DNA of 64,000 nt, taken from Helicoverpa zea (Eukaryota > Arthropoda > Insecta > Lepidoptera > Noctuidae). Shown here in pieces: positions 22,132-33,714 of this stretch (positions within the stretch are counted from its first letter, which is position 1; each line of letters opens with the position of its first letter). The notes below the pieces were generated by a model. That model saw nothing but the letters and a program-made list of their open reading frames with translations. It was not told the DNA's origin and ran no database searches. Location of the stretch: positions 5,022,001 to 5,086,000 of the forward strand of contig NC_061458.1 of assembly GCF_022581195.2 (NCBI RefSeq). The letters are read 5' to 3'. Made by a program: the position numbers and the translations under genes.

Positions 22132-23850
22132 TTATCGCTTGCCTCCTACTCTGGGGGCAGATTTCTGACTGACTTTAGCCGCCTTGGCTTTTGGTGCAGC
22201 CTTAGCCTTGGGTGCTGGTGCTGAAGCCTTCTTGGCGGCCTTTGTGGACTTCTTCTGTTCCTTGGCGGCTCTGAAAATTAAGATGGTATGTCAGATATAG
22301 CATAACAAAATATATATAGCATTGGTCATAATAGAACGGACTTTATTATAATTTTAATCTAGATTTTCTATGTATAATTATATTCTAGAATAATTATAAT
22401 TGTTTAACTGACCAATTTTTACCTCTTTTGCAATAATACATGTCAAAATGTTGTGAAACTATTTAGAAATACAAATTACAATTGCACGACAAACTATAGT
22501 ATACTTGATGCCCATTGGTCAAATCGCTGATTTGACAACTTCAAATGTTTAGGCTATCATTACAGTAGAATGGTGTAAGAGTAATATCATTAGGCATAAC
22601 AGTATAACTTACTTGATAGCTTGATCTCTCTGAGCTTTGCGCACTTCAGGCTTCATGTTACGCTTGGCCATGATGTCACTGAGGGAAGCACCAACAATAG
22701 CACGCTGGTACTTCTGGGTCCTCCTTGTGCGCTTTTTGGTCTGCTCTTCCTCTTGACCCTTCTTGAACTTGCGCCTGGAAGTTTGAAAATAATTTAAACA
22801 TGATTTACTGGTCTGAAAAAACATGTCTAATTTGACTTTACTACTTATATTTATGCTTTAGGTTATTAAAGTGTTTTCAGCAAAAGGAACTATTTCCTTT
22901 ACCTTATGTTTATCTGATGTGTCAGCTTTATTAAAGCAGAATTGATTGAAAACTAATAAAAAGCCACACATACAAACATTAATGTTTATAATATCAGGGT
23001 GATTAAATTGGTCTTACAGGAAAATAATAAGAAAGACTATTGGCCCTGGAAGCAATACTATTAATACAAAACATTATATAACTTGTTACTAATTTGCAGG
23101 TTATATTTTAGACATTCACTGCAAAATGAACCATATGTCAACGTCATAATTTGACATTTTTTTAGACAAGGCATAAACTGACGTTTAAAACTTTTTGTGG
23201 TAAGACGGTCATAGGTTACATGAATGTATTAAGGTGTAGCACCAATACAAAGGCTACTATACCATACAAACTGACTATGTATTCTTACAACATACTCTAG
23301 CTACCTATAACCCTGAACATAATACGAAAGTAAAATTTTACCTGTACAGCACAGTCCATGTCACTTTACGAGGATTCCTCCTCATCAAATGTGCAGCCTC
23401 ACATTTTGAGTTCAAGAATGTGAAGGTCTGAAAGCAAAACCACAACACTTACAGTAAATAAAGGCTACAAAATATAGAAATCATGACTAATAGTGAGGTT
23501 ATGACAGAAAGTTGAACAAGTGTTTACGAATGTTTTTATTTGAAGAGCCGGCAATTTAAAGAACTCTAAACTGAAAGGCAGTAACATAAAAGGGTCAGAT
23601 CACAAAACAATTGCTAATATAAGAAGAATATAAGAGCAACAAACCTTGCCGTCCACCTTAACCATGGTCTTTCCATGGCCAGGATAGATCTTGTAACCAC
23701 TGTACGCGCACAGTCCGATCCTGAAAATCAATCACACACTATAATAAGCCATCACATCACTTTTAGGCAATACCATATTTTCAATAAAATAGCTATTGAT
23801 CATTTAGATACATGAAAATATATTTGCAATATCGGAAAAACGTACTTCAT
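22132..23850 (-). CDS. RpL24: 60S ribosomal protein eL24
   Basis: Component of the large cytosolic ribosomal subunit. Five exons, in frame: 23850-23846, 23720-23645, 23427-23342, 22774-22613 and 22270-22132; 155 residues, the usual insect length. It begins MKIGLCAYSGYKIYPGHGKT, the conserved zinc-ribbon-like start of the family, continues with NPRKVTWTVLYRRKFKKG, and ends in an Ala/Lys-rich tail (PKAKAAPKAKAAKVSQKSA). The first coding exon holds only ATG plus two bases, so the start depends on splicing to 23720; this is certain because the family begins exactly there. It is divergent from MIX23, with 378 bp between starts. I looked for box C/D snoRNAs in its introns and saw no convincing pair of boxes. 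Confidence 0.97.
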
Positions 23851-24228
23851 TTTGACTTGTCGAAACGAAAAGGAGAATCACATAGACAAAGATAGAGTTA
23901 ACTTAACCACAGACAGTGTAAAAATCATCAATAGTCTATGGAATCTATGATGAAAAAAGCAGTAAGGCGACCAAAATACATATTACATTACACATTTTGC
24001 ATATTATTGTTATTAAATTATATATTTACCACACGTAAAAATAACAAGGATTCTTGCGCTTTTATTTAAAATAAATATATTTTGAGTTTTGAACCTCGTA
24101 ATTTTTACCACTCTATTCCTCTGTTGTCTATTTTCAGATTTCCTAACCTCAAAAATATTTGTTGCCTCTGAAATATATCGTATCGAACAAAAATAACCAA
24201 CAAATTTCTGATTGATAGCTAATAAACA
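23851..24228. promoter_or_regulatory. Short bidirectional promoter region, RpL24 / MIX23
   Basis: 378 bp separate two divergent ATGs, so both genes probably start transcription here. The stretch is AT-rich with no clear TATA box in position. Confidence 0.45.
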
Positions 24229-24864
24229 ATGTTTAGCCAAATGAGTTGCCCAGATTTTTTAGAATTTCAAGTAAGTTTTGGGTGCTTTCAATAACATACT
24301 TTCATAGATTATATAGTATCATAACACTTTTTGTCCTTATCATTCGCCCGAAATGAGCTTTGTTTCTCATTCTAAAACTGTTTGTTCCTTCCCAGGATAT
24401 CCTGAAAAAAATGCGTGTTATGGATGATAAAATACTGTACGCCCTTAATACTTCCATACCAACAGAATCATTTGCAAGTAAAGTTGATGCTCATTCGGCT
24501 TGTGAAGACCTATACTCCCAAATCCAAAAAGGTCATTCTGACAGGGAGAACGTTATCAAAAATTGTATCTTAGCTACTGCGGAAACTGTTAAACATTTGA
24601 AAACAGCAAAAGATAAAAAACCTGATGATTATGAAGTTTTGAAAAATTTAAAAGCTGAACAGAAAAAGGTATGCCAACAGTCATTGCTAAACAATCCAAT
24701 TATTTTTTAGAATAATGTAAATTGTCTTGCCATTAATCTGAACCATTTTTTTGCAGTTGAGACTATTGCAAACAGAGCTGAGTGTAGAGGAAGTTATCAA
24801 AGAAAAGACTACAAAGTTATTTACAGAGAAATGTAGAAGTTATTACAAACCCAACAACTTATGA
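24229..24864 (+). CDS. MIX23: MIX23 / CCDC58, mitochondrial intermembrane-space protein
   Basis: Small conserved protein of the mitochondrial intermembrane space linked to protein import. Three exons in frame: 24229-24270, 24396-24668 and 24757-24864; 140 residues against about 144 in mammals. Family landmarks are visible: CPDFLEFQDILKKMRVMDDK near the start, LNTSIPTESFASKVDA, an ENVIKNCI block around residue 75, and the C-terminal ELSVEEVIKEKTTKLFTEKC. The middle is predicted coiled coil (Lys/Glu/Leu-rich). The start codon used is the first of two nearby in-frame ATGs (residues 1 and 5); the second would also fit. Poly(A) signal AATAAA at 24977-24982. Confidence 0.92.
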
Positions 24865-25556
24865 AGACTGACATGCATTTTATGTGACCTTGTTTTGGAA
24901 TTTCTAGTGTATATAATTATATAAATAGAATATAGACTGTTACTGTTCTTTTATTTGTTTTCCTGATTGAAAGTTCAATAAACTTTGTCTTCTCCAGCCA
25001 ATGAGGTTCCTTTTGCTAGCCATAAACAAGATCTGATTGCTGATGTACTTATATACTTATACATCAGTGTTAATCAATACACTATTCAAAAACTTGAATC
25101 AGTTCTTACTTACTATTACATCATTGTCTTCTATGTGATAAGATTACTCTTGGAAGAAAATTATCTGATAATTCATTATCATACCAGTATAAACAGCAAA
25201 ACAACTTACTATTGTACTTACTAGTCTAGTAAAGACTGTGTTTAGTATAAATAAGTATACTAATACAAAATACTGTATACAAAAATATATCAATTCTAGT
25301 GTTTTACAGATTATCTTACTTATTATTTGGTTATTTACAGATACAAAATAAAATATATATTGCATAATTCACTTTTATTGAAAAATAAAACTATCCAAGT
25401 AGTAAATATAACTATACAGTATTATACATGGCGCACTAAGCAGTTACACAAGTTGCTAAAGAACGATAGTATTCAAAGCCAGGAAACAAACAGTATGTTG
25501 GAGAAAATACTACCAACTAAATATTATAATTTACACAATTTATTGCAATTCTCACA
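24865..25556. other. Convergent intergenic DNA, MIX23 / UPF0389-like gene
   Basis: Very AT-rich, including the 3' UTR of MIX23 and probably that of the minus-strand gene to its right. No coding or repeat structure was identified. Confidence 0.5.
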
Positions 25557-26567
25557 TTAGTTATTTTTTGCCTTAGCAGCCTCCTTTGCTTTGAACTCTT
25601 CTTCATATTTTTTGTGCCAGTCAAGGTTGTATTGATGGACAGATTCGCCTCTCTTCGCTGCAGATTTTCCCACCAAAATAGCTCCAAAACTAGCAAGTGC
25701 TGTGAGTAGCATGAGCACATTAGCTATCTTAATCCTGGCCTGACTGCGAGCTTTGTCTATCATTTCACCCCTGAAACAGAAACAAAATCATGTGAGATAA
25801 TTACACAGATTATAGTTCGGCCATTCAGAGAATGCGTTCCTGACACGTCGCGATTGAACTGACGACGTAACTTTGCAATGGCGTTGCAGTTACGATAAAA
25901 ATATTTTTGCTGGTTGTTTACCGTTTTAACAATTGAGGAGCATTAAAACAACATTATTATATCAATAATCAATGAATGTAGTTACGTCGTCAGTTCAATC
26001 GCGACGTGTCAGGAACGCATTCTCTGAATGGCCGAACTATAGTTATACTCAGTAATAAACAGAAGATACGTGACAACAAGCACATAAAAAACTAAGTTAA
26101 CATTGCATGGAAAAGGACAGCAGACTAACAACACAACGTAGGTGTGTTACAAGTGGTCAAAATTACATTGATGAGATTTAAATTCAAGGTCATATAGGAC
26201 ATTGTTGTTATTCTATTTATAATCCAGATTTTTGTGAATAACTTGTATGAAACTGAAATTATTTATTTAACCCAGCACAATAATATTTTGTTTTCACAAA
26301 TCTATAAGCGCCTTTAGCGATTACATAAAATATACTTAAAAAGTATTTAACATACGAAACGTATTTGGGGATTTCTTCTTTGCTTTTGTACTTTTTGGTC
26401 CATACTAAAATGAACTTCTGGAAGTCAGTAGGTTGATATCTTGGTGCCATACTCATATTAGGATTTGATCCAGAAGCCGAACTAGGGTTGCTGGGAGGTG
26501 GTGCGCAAAAATTCCTCCTTACAGAACTAACACACGTTCGTAATCGAAAAGACAGTATTTTATTCAT
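25557..26567 (-). CDS. UPF0389/FAM162-like mitochondrial membrane protein (exon junction unresolved)
   Basis: Two coding blocks. The upstream block starts at 26567 (MNKILSFRLRTCVSSVRRNF, a basic presequence) and has the family motif YQPTDFQKFILVWTKKYKSK then EEIPKYV. The downstream block (25776-25557) reads GEMIDKARSQARIKI, a hydrophobic segment VLMLLTALASFGAILVG, then KSAAKRGESVHQYNLDWHKK and a Lys/Ala tail. Together they make the order expected of UPF0389/FAM162 proteins, with one membrane span. The acceptor before the downstream block needs a phase-2 donor, and no such GT is visible after EEIPKYV. The first block also runs on in frame to a stop at 26259. A missed small exon, a non-canonical donor, or a sequence difference are all possible. 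A MITE sits in the intron. Confidence 0.7.
25813..26039. mobile_element. MITE, copy 1 of an identical pair
   Basis: 227 bp with terminal inverted repeats of about 58 bp starting TAGTTCGGCCATTCAGAGAA, flanked by TA. It lies in the intron of the UPF0389-like gene. The reverse complement equals 53161-53387 at every position I compared. Confidence 0.85.
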
Positions 26568-26994
26568 TTTTGAAATTTTATTGTATTTGTTAAAAATAGA
26601 TATTTTTCTTTTACAAAATCAATGAAATTAAACTATTCACAATCACAACTCCCACAACTTTATTATTAACTTTTGACAGATTGTCAGAAAAGCACAGTGA
26701 CACTGTGACAGAACGTGAACTATAACCACAGATCATGCGCAGATAAGGTAAACAAACGTCACCTTGGAATAAAACGAGAGGTGTGCAAGAGCCTGAAGTG
26801 ATGTGTGCAAAAAAAGATGAAATATAAAGAGAATAATCTTGCGTTTTGCAAGTGAAACCTCACCACCCCGTCACGCGGTGTGAGAGAAATAATTACTAGG
26901 AAAGACCCAAAGAAGAGGAAAGATAGAAAGAAGTAGAGAGAGTCTTGTCCTTCTTTAATTCCCTCTTAATGTGGCCGTACATATATGGAATTCT

Positions 26995-27062
26995 GAAAGC
27001 TGAATCCGGTTAGACTGGAAGCCGACCCCAACATGATTGGGAAAAAGGCTCGGAGGATGATG
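26995..27062 (+). mobile_element. RTE-type LINE 3' end, 68 bp, with 16-bp target duplication
   Basis: The core contains agactggaagccgacccc and ends ggaggatgatg, the usual tail of moth RTE elements. The direct repeat acatatatggaattct flanks it exactly (26979-26994 and 27063-27078). Confidence 0.85.
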
Positions 27063-27479
27063 ACATATATGGAATTCTCTCAAAGGATTTCGGTCCGGGA
27101 TTACATCAGACTTAAGGGTTTATTTCAATCCGGAATAAAGAGTTATAACGCTAGTTACCGAGTTCGACTTCTCTCAATCACAAACGTGCACTGAGAAAGA
27201 GATAGAGAGGGACTCTTCGTGCAGTAATTAAGCTCGATGAGTAATCGTTCTTGCCTCGTGTGACACCTTTTGTCATCGTCTACCTAGCCCTTTCTCAAGT
27301 ATGTAAGGGTTTGTGAGAGCCGTTTGTGAGAGGGGGTTTTACATGGGGAGTAGATAGCTGTGCTCTATCGTCCTACATACATACCAATAGTTATTTGACG
27401 AGATCTCGCCCGGTTGTTGGATGGGTGACATAGCATACATACATAGCTAGCCTTTTTTTTTTTTTAGAGGGTACGTTAA

Positions 27480-27690
27480 GTGAATTCTAGGCCAGCTTGC
27501 GTTTGAACAACTTGGCAGTCTTTTTAGGTAGTCAGAAGCCAGAAAGTCTGTCAAGTAGTAGTAGTTAGTATTACCAATAAAAGGGTATCGACTAGCTCGA
27601 AAGTAGCGGGTAACTGGGTTGAGGAAGTTGAATAGGCAGTCTCTCCATGTAAAAAACGTATACTTCCTACGTATTATCAGCCACATGCAT
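27480..27690 (+). repeat. SINE-family distal segment, copy 3
   Basis: Contains cttggcagtc, tcagaagccaga, gggtaactgggttgagga and aggcagtctctcc in the order found (inverted) at 13370-13790 and 9945-10080. Confidence 0.6.
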
Positions 27691-27704
27691 GTACTATACC
27701 TTTG

Positions 27705-27790
27705 ACTTCCTCGTTGGTCTTATAGTCCCATGGTGTTACTGCTCTACACGGTGACTTGGGTTCGACTCCCGGGTTGGGTAGAAAACTGTT
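27705..27790 (+). repeat. tRNA-like SINE head
   Basis: Contains a B box GGTTCGACTCCC and an upstream TTGGTCTTATAGTCC that can be a degraded A box. It does not fold as a functional tRNA and is read as a SINE head. Confidence 0.5.
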
Positions 27791-28924
27791 TAATTTGGTT
27801 TCGAGAAACATTCACAAAGTAACTCCCCTATGTACTCCTTTTTAAATATACTTATACTCCCATTAAATATTATTTTACATCGCCAGTGCGGTATTTTGTC
27901 ATAATAATATATGAATTCTGTGGTCTGTGGTCTCCGCTCTCCACTTATCTGTGAATTGACAGCTAGTGTTGCTGTTTAACTAAGTTTTCCCAGAATTGTG
28001 CTACAATAATCAAAAATATTTTGTAGTATCTTAGGCCTTAATTTTCATTGCATTTGTGTGTACGAAGTATAAAATAAAATAAGTACCCAATAAAGTCTTT
28101 GTTTGTGTTTTTATCACTCAAGAACATCAAAAAACATATTTTAGTTTGAATTTTACTATCCCAAATGGATTTTTAACTAAAGTTTCTTGCAACACAAGTG
28201 ACGTGATTGTTCAGGTAGGTATTTGAGTGCTTTCTGTCTCATCTGTTCGATGACAAAATTTAGTAACACCTATAATCTACATGCAACTTATTTTTTTGAA
28301 GTAATCGATGGTGAATTGATTTGCAGGATATATTAATTTTCTTTATTTTCCACACTTCTGGTTCCTACAAATGTAAGTACAATTTTGTAAAGATGCATCA
28401 ATTAGCAATACATACGTTGTTTGTAATTCGGTTGCAGTTTTTTCCTTTACAATGTCGTCGGTCGAGTTGCTTTCAATTTTTAGTTGTCGATTATTTTCAT
28501 TTGTTTCATACTTGTAGCTCTTGATAACCATAAAAACTGTTTTTTCTAAAAATAGATGTGTATGCGTTTTACATTATAGACTCCTAAATGGCATATGTGA
28601 TATTACTATTACTACGAAGTTGACAGTAATATTGATAGTGATAGGCTACCTCAGTATGTGACCCTATAGATAATTATTCTGGCAGTGCATTTCTGATACG
28701 TGTGATGAAAGAGGGAAATGAGTCCTTTACATTGCCTGATGAGAGTCATTATATTTTTCTTTGTACACATTTTCAGTGTGTGATTACATACAAGTACAAG
28801 GCACCCAATACAATGGTTTGTGTAATGTTATTGTAAGAAAAGTCATATAGGATTATTTGTAGGTTTATTTGGTTAAGTAATTATACTTCAGTAAGTTTAT
28901 TGTGAAATTACTTTGCCTTTTAAG

Positions 28925-31900
28925 ATGTCTGGTGGACACAAGCATCGTTACAAGAACGCAGGCTTGAGCGCAGATGAGCTGCGTCGTCGCCGAGAAGAAG
29001 AAGGGGTACAACTGCGGAAACAAAAAAGGGAACAGCAGCTTTTCAAGCGTAGAAATGTTAATCTTCCAGCGCCCAATGCACCAGACATTACTTTGCAGGT
29101 AAAGATTCATTTGATGCTTACTTTATAGAACAATCATTTTATTAGCTACAAATGTAATTAAGAGTGTTAAAAACATTGTACAACCTTGGATACAGAAAGT
29201 CTTCACACAAACTTGTAGATGCCACAGTGTTTCCTAGAAGCTTGTGTTAGACAAATAAAAGAAGACAATTCCTATTATGAAGTTCTTGGCTCAATATTCA
29301 CCTTAACCTTATCTCACCTTATTCAATATAAGATTTTGATGTGTGTCTAACTTGCAAAACAGATTCTTACCATGCAGAATTTTGTCATAAGACATCATTG
29401 GGATGATTAAAAGTACCAAGAGCTAGTTAAACCTGTTTATCATTATTTAAAGATTTTCCTGTTTATTTTCAGGATGATATCAGTATATCACCATCAGATG
29501 ACATTACTCCAGCGATGGTTGCGGCTCTCTATGGGGATAATCCACAGGAGCAAGTTATGGCAACCCAAAAGTTTAGAAAGCTTTTGAGTCAAGAGCCTAA
29601 TCCGCCAATAGATGAAGTGATACGGACTGGAATAGTTCCTAAATTTGTGGAATTCCTGACCAATAGCACTAATCCAACATTGCAGGTAATATGAAACTAG
29701 AAGTTTGCAGATTGTATTATTGTGGAATCAAAGGTTTCTGAATGTGATAGATAATGTGTAATGCCGAATGCACATTGAATGCAAAAAGTTTAATTAGGCT
29801 GTTGTCAGGTGCATAGATTCTCACAATATCAACTGAATTAATATTCAGCCTGTCTGATTGCAATAAATGTGCATTCACAATAATAATCATCATTTCAATG
29901 AAATAGAATAATGTAGGTACTTATGATTATATCTCATGTATTTTAGTTCCTGCTAACTAATTATCTTCTGATAAGCTGTATATCATTAAATTATTCTCAG
30001 TTGCATATCAATAGGAAGGTGTGTCTGGCATACTAATTAGGTTGGATAGTAGTTTTATGCATGGTTTTGTATAGTATTATTGGTGTATACAGTACTCGTT
30101 AAGTAATACTTACTCAAAGACAAGAAAATTATTAATTCAAAGATTATACATTTTTTTAATTAACCTTGGCTGCTTTTATTAAATGAAACATGTTTTATTA
30201 CTGTCTACAATGTTAAAAAAATTTAGCTTATTGTTTAAAGTCTTTATAGAACAGCAAACATATTTGGTATCTAAGTATGAATTAATTTGTAAATAAAATA
30301 TAGAAGACGAGCCAGGATCAAATTCAACTATAGGAGGTGCTCTATCACTATGTCATAGGTGGTTTCACATGTGAAGTACTGGGGACTAGCATAACAAACA
30401 TTGTTACAGTTCGAAGCAGCGTGGGCACTGACGAACATTGCTTCGGGATCGTCAGAGCAAACGCGCGTGGTTGTAGAATGTGGCGCGGTTGGCGTGTTGG
30501 TGGCGTTAGTGGCGGGCGGCGCGAGTGACGATGTTCGCGAACAAGCCGTGTGGGCGCTCGGCAACGTGGCCGGCGACTCGCCGCGCTGTCGGGACACGGT
30601 GCTCGCTGCTGGCATACTGCCGCCGCTTTTAGAGTAAGGTTTCAATTTGATTTTCGAACAGACTGCCAGACTGTCAATCTTTGTGCAGGTTGAATAGTCT
30701 GGACTGATTTTTGTACGATTTTCAGTGTGATCCGTTTTTCTTCTTCAAAAGCGAAGCCTTACCCAGCTTTTATTGTCTTGAGACACATAAGTTAACTTTG
30801 CTCTTCTAAGGATTCTTACCAATTAGTTCTGGGTTTCTAATCCGCAATTTCGTACTATGTAAATGCGCTCAAAGTGACCTTAATAGGTTTGTGTTATGAT
30901 TTATTAAAATCATATTTATTTTTGTTTCAGGATATTAAATAAGTATACCAGGTTATCTATGACGAAGAATGCTGTTTGGACACTTTCAAATTTGTGTAGA
31001 GGCAAAAACCCCCCTACGAACTTTGAAGCTGTTGCACCTGGTAAGTTCATAGCATATGTACTTTATTAAAGAATCATTACAAAGTACACATTAATTAAGG
31101 ATATTTAAATTATTTTTTATATTGTTTTCCCAGGTATTCCAGTTTTAGCGCGGTTGTTACATCACACTGATGCAGATGTACTGAGCGACGCGTGTTGGGC
31201 TCTCTCCTACCTATCCGACGGACCTAACGAGAAGATACAGTCGGTGATCGATGCTGGAGTTTGTAGGCGACTTGTTGAACTACTTATGTAAGTAGCATTT
31301 AAAATAGTGTCTTTATTTAATTCTCAATTCTATATTAGCAGTCATTCTGTTCACAAAAAAAATCTTTTTTATAACATTAGTACAGAACACCTTCGTCCCG
31401 GGAATAGGCATGATGACAGTAATCAAAAATCATTAAAATAATATATTTATTAAATTAAACTTGAAGCTTGGAATATAAAACGCGCATTGTTTTCTTTATT
31501 AATAATGTGATTAATATGTATTTTTATAAAATAAAATTACGAAATAAGGCAATCCGCCATGATATCTTGAACACCAATCAGAGCTCGTGACGTCATTTCT
31601 CAAAACAACTCGCGCGAAAGCGCGCGAACGTCACATTTCGTTATTGTGAACTTCCACTGCGATCTTTGTTTTTAATTAATTAATTGTTTATAACACGAGT
31701 TATGGAGCCCAGATTTATCAAGGCAAACAGCGCTAATTTGCCTAGAATTGATATCATAATGCTGGGAAAGTTTTTGGCATCAAATAAAGATTTTTGTTCA
31801 GCTGAATTTAGAAATGTTAAAACTTCCATGTAAGTATACTAGTTTAATTAAAAAACAATGAGAGATGAAACCTAACCTCGAAATAGTTATTTACATTATA

Positions 31901-33714
31901 AACTATGCTAGAATCTAGAGAACTATGTAATAACTTACATCAAAGTGATCTTCACAAAAATAAAGTTGTACCCTGGGCAATATTGCTTTTGAATCTCGCC
32001 TTGCAAGTTTAAGCCACTTGTTTCGTATTTTTTTATTGTGAGGAACGTACACAAATAACTCATCAGGAGTTGTTTTGGATGTGTTCTTACACTGGGGGAC
32101 CCCACAACACCTATGCCCTTTCGAATTCATATTTAATAACACAAAAAACTTAATTATTGCACGAGCGTTGTTTACTTGCGTCTTGTAATTTCAGTTGTGA
32201 CGTCACAAGTGACGACATGACACTGACAAGCGTTTTCGCGCCGGATTCAAAGTGGACAGAGAAAAATGCAATTATTTGATAAAAAAACTTCGCATTTTCT
32301 TAAAATTAATGATTTTTCATATAAAATAGACGTATACCTACATCATACAAAGGAATTTAAAAATTTGTCATCATGCCTATTGCTTCATCCTTTCAGCAGT
32401 TTATGCGTTTAGCCAAACTGTTGAATTAATTTAGTGTGATGTTATAATGTGCACAGGCACAATAAATCGACGGTGGTATCGGCGGCGCTGCGGGCGGTGG
32501 GCAACATCGTGACGGGCAACGACGCCCAGACGCAGGCAGTCCTCAACTGCAATCCGCTGCCCAACCTGCACGCGCTGCTCCGCTCCAGCACCGAGGCGCT
32601 GCGCAAGGAGGCCTGCTGGACGCTCTCCAACATCACCGCCGGCAATGCGGCGCAGATACAGGTACGCTATACTATAGCCTCTTTATACCATGAAAATGTC
32701 GATAACTGATCGTTTTGGTCATGCCCACCATACCTATCTATCTATTTGACCTAGAAGAAGGCTCCTGACAGACTTGCATTATCTCAGCTTCGCTCATCTT
32801 TGTTGAGCGGGATGATTCTTGGTACTAGTGCGCTTTTAACTACCAACTTGTATTATTACTATATTGGATAGAAAAAAGAACCAAATTATACTTATTTCGC
32901 CATTGTCTTCCCTTTGCAGGCAGTAATAGACGCCAACATCTTCCCAGCACTAATTGAAATTTTAAGGCAAGCTGAATTCAAGACAAGGAAAGAAGCGGCT
33001 TGGGCAATAACGAACGCGACTAGCGGAGGCACTCATGACCAAATTAGGTACAAACTATCACTTATGTAGAATAAAAAAATATTCATTTATCCAAAGTGTC
33101 CTTCGAAACCAAAAAGGTTTTATGGTATTCATTGAGCATGTGATTTTTTTTGCAGATATTTAGTTGAACAAGGTTGTATACCACCTCTATGTGACTTATT
33201 AACATTAACGGACGCTAAGACAGTCCAAGTTGCTCTAAATGGATTAGACAATGTATTAAAAGCTGGCCAACAATCTGATCATCGTGATAATCCGTATGCT
33301 GTACTAATTGAGGAGTGCTTTGGTAAGTTCTTTTTAATCTTTTTACAAGTTTAAATTCTGGTTAATCCAAAAATTGTTGAGTCGATTATTTGCCATGGAG
33401 CCCAGTTTATAGCTTGACTCATAGTTATTTGAATTAACTCTTCTTAGTTTTTCACTCCATCACAATAGCAACCAGTCTGCCTAGATACAACATTTTTTTG
33501 TACAAACATGTAATTTGTTCCAGGTTTGGATAAGATAGAATTTCTTCAGTCACACGAAAATCTGGATATTTATCAAAAATCTTTTGAGATTATCGAGAAT
33601 TACTTTGGATCTGAAGAGGAGGACGGCAGACTTGCGCCTACGGTGTCGTCGACTACGGACCAATATCAGTTCAGCGCCGACCAATCTGTTCCAATGGGTG
33701 GCTTCCAATTCTAA
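28925..33714 (+). CDS. Kap-alpha1: Importin subunit alpha (KPNA1/5/6 type)
   Basis: Cytosolic receptor that binds classical nuclear localisation signals and links cargo to importin beta. Nine coding exons, in frame: 28925-29098, 29473-29685, 30410-30633, 30931-31040, 31134-31287, 32457-32661, 32920-33047, 33156-33322 and 33524-33714; 521 residues. The importin-beta-binding domain is at residues 1-60 (RRRREEEGVQLRKQKREQQL). Armadillo repeats follow with the invariant W and N ladders (AAWALTNIASG, AVWALGNVAGD, AVWTLSNLCRGK, ACWALSYLSDG, ALRAVGNIVTG, ACWTLSNITAG, AAWAITNATSG). The C-terminus (LDKIEFLQSHEN, then PMGGFQF) matches the KPNA1/5/6 branch rather than KPNA2 or KPNA3/4. Exons 3 and 6 are strikingly GC-rich. 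Intron 5 holds a THAP-bearing element. Poly(A) signal at 34053-34058. Confidence 0.97.
31702..31829 (+). pseudogene. First exon of a TE-encoded protein, plus strand
   Basis: ATG followed by 42 codons (MEPRFIKANSANLPRIDIIM, then LGKFLASNKDFCSAEFRNVK) up to a good donor (AT|gtaagt). The FxxxEFRxVK pattern reminds me of the N-terminal part of TE-associated proteins with YqaJ/SWIM domains, but this is a weak recollection. No downstream exon is present in the element. Confidence 0.4.
31939..32130 (-). pseudogene. THAP zinc-finger exon, minus strand
   Basis: 64 codons from ATG at 32130. C2CH pattern of a THAP domain: RCCGVPQCKN, then LFVYVPHNKKIRNKWLKLAR and a closing CEDHFD, followed at once by a donor (gtaagt). 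THAP domains bind transposon ends in P-type transposases. The remaining exons are missing. Confidence 0.7.

Larger units (their letters stand above)
26568..28924. other. Intergenic/5' region, UPF0389-like gene to Kap-alpha1
   Basis: The left end has TGACA/TGTCA motifs at 26674-26720, likely promoter of the minus-strand gene. The middle carries retroelement fragments (26995-27062 and 27480-27790). From about 28000 to 28924 it probably holds non-coding 5' exons of Kap-alpha1, since tgccttttaag directly before the ATG looks like a splice acceptor. Confidence 0.45.
31402..32381. mobile_element. THAP-bearing DNA transposon, internal-deletion derivative
   Basis: Ends are inverted copies of AATAGGCATGATGACA (31403-31418, and 32366-32381 inverted). 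Flanks are cttcgtcc (31391-31398) and cttcatcc (32383-32390), a near-perfect 8-bp duplication as made by P or hAT elements. Inside are two first exons pointing towards each other. It lies wholly in Kap-alpha1 intron 5. Confidence 0.7.

Noticed and set aside
22132..23850. snoRNAs in RpL24 introns
   Set aside because: No convincing C/D box pair or H/ACA motif was visible on the sense strand.
27705..27790. A real tRNA gene
   Set aside because: The B box is good but the rest cannot fold as a tRNA; a SINE head is more likely.
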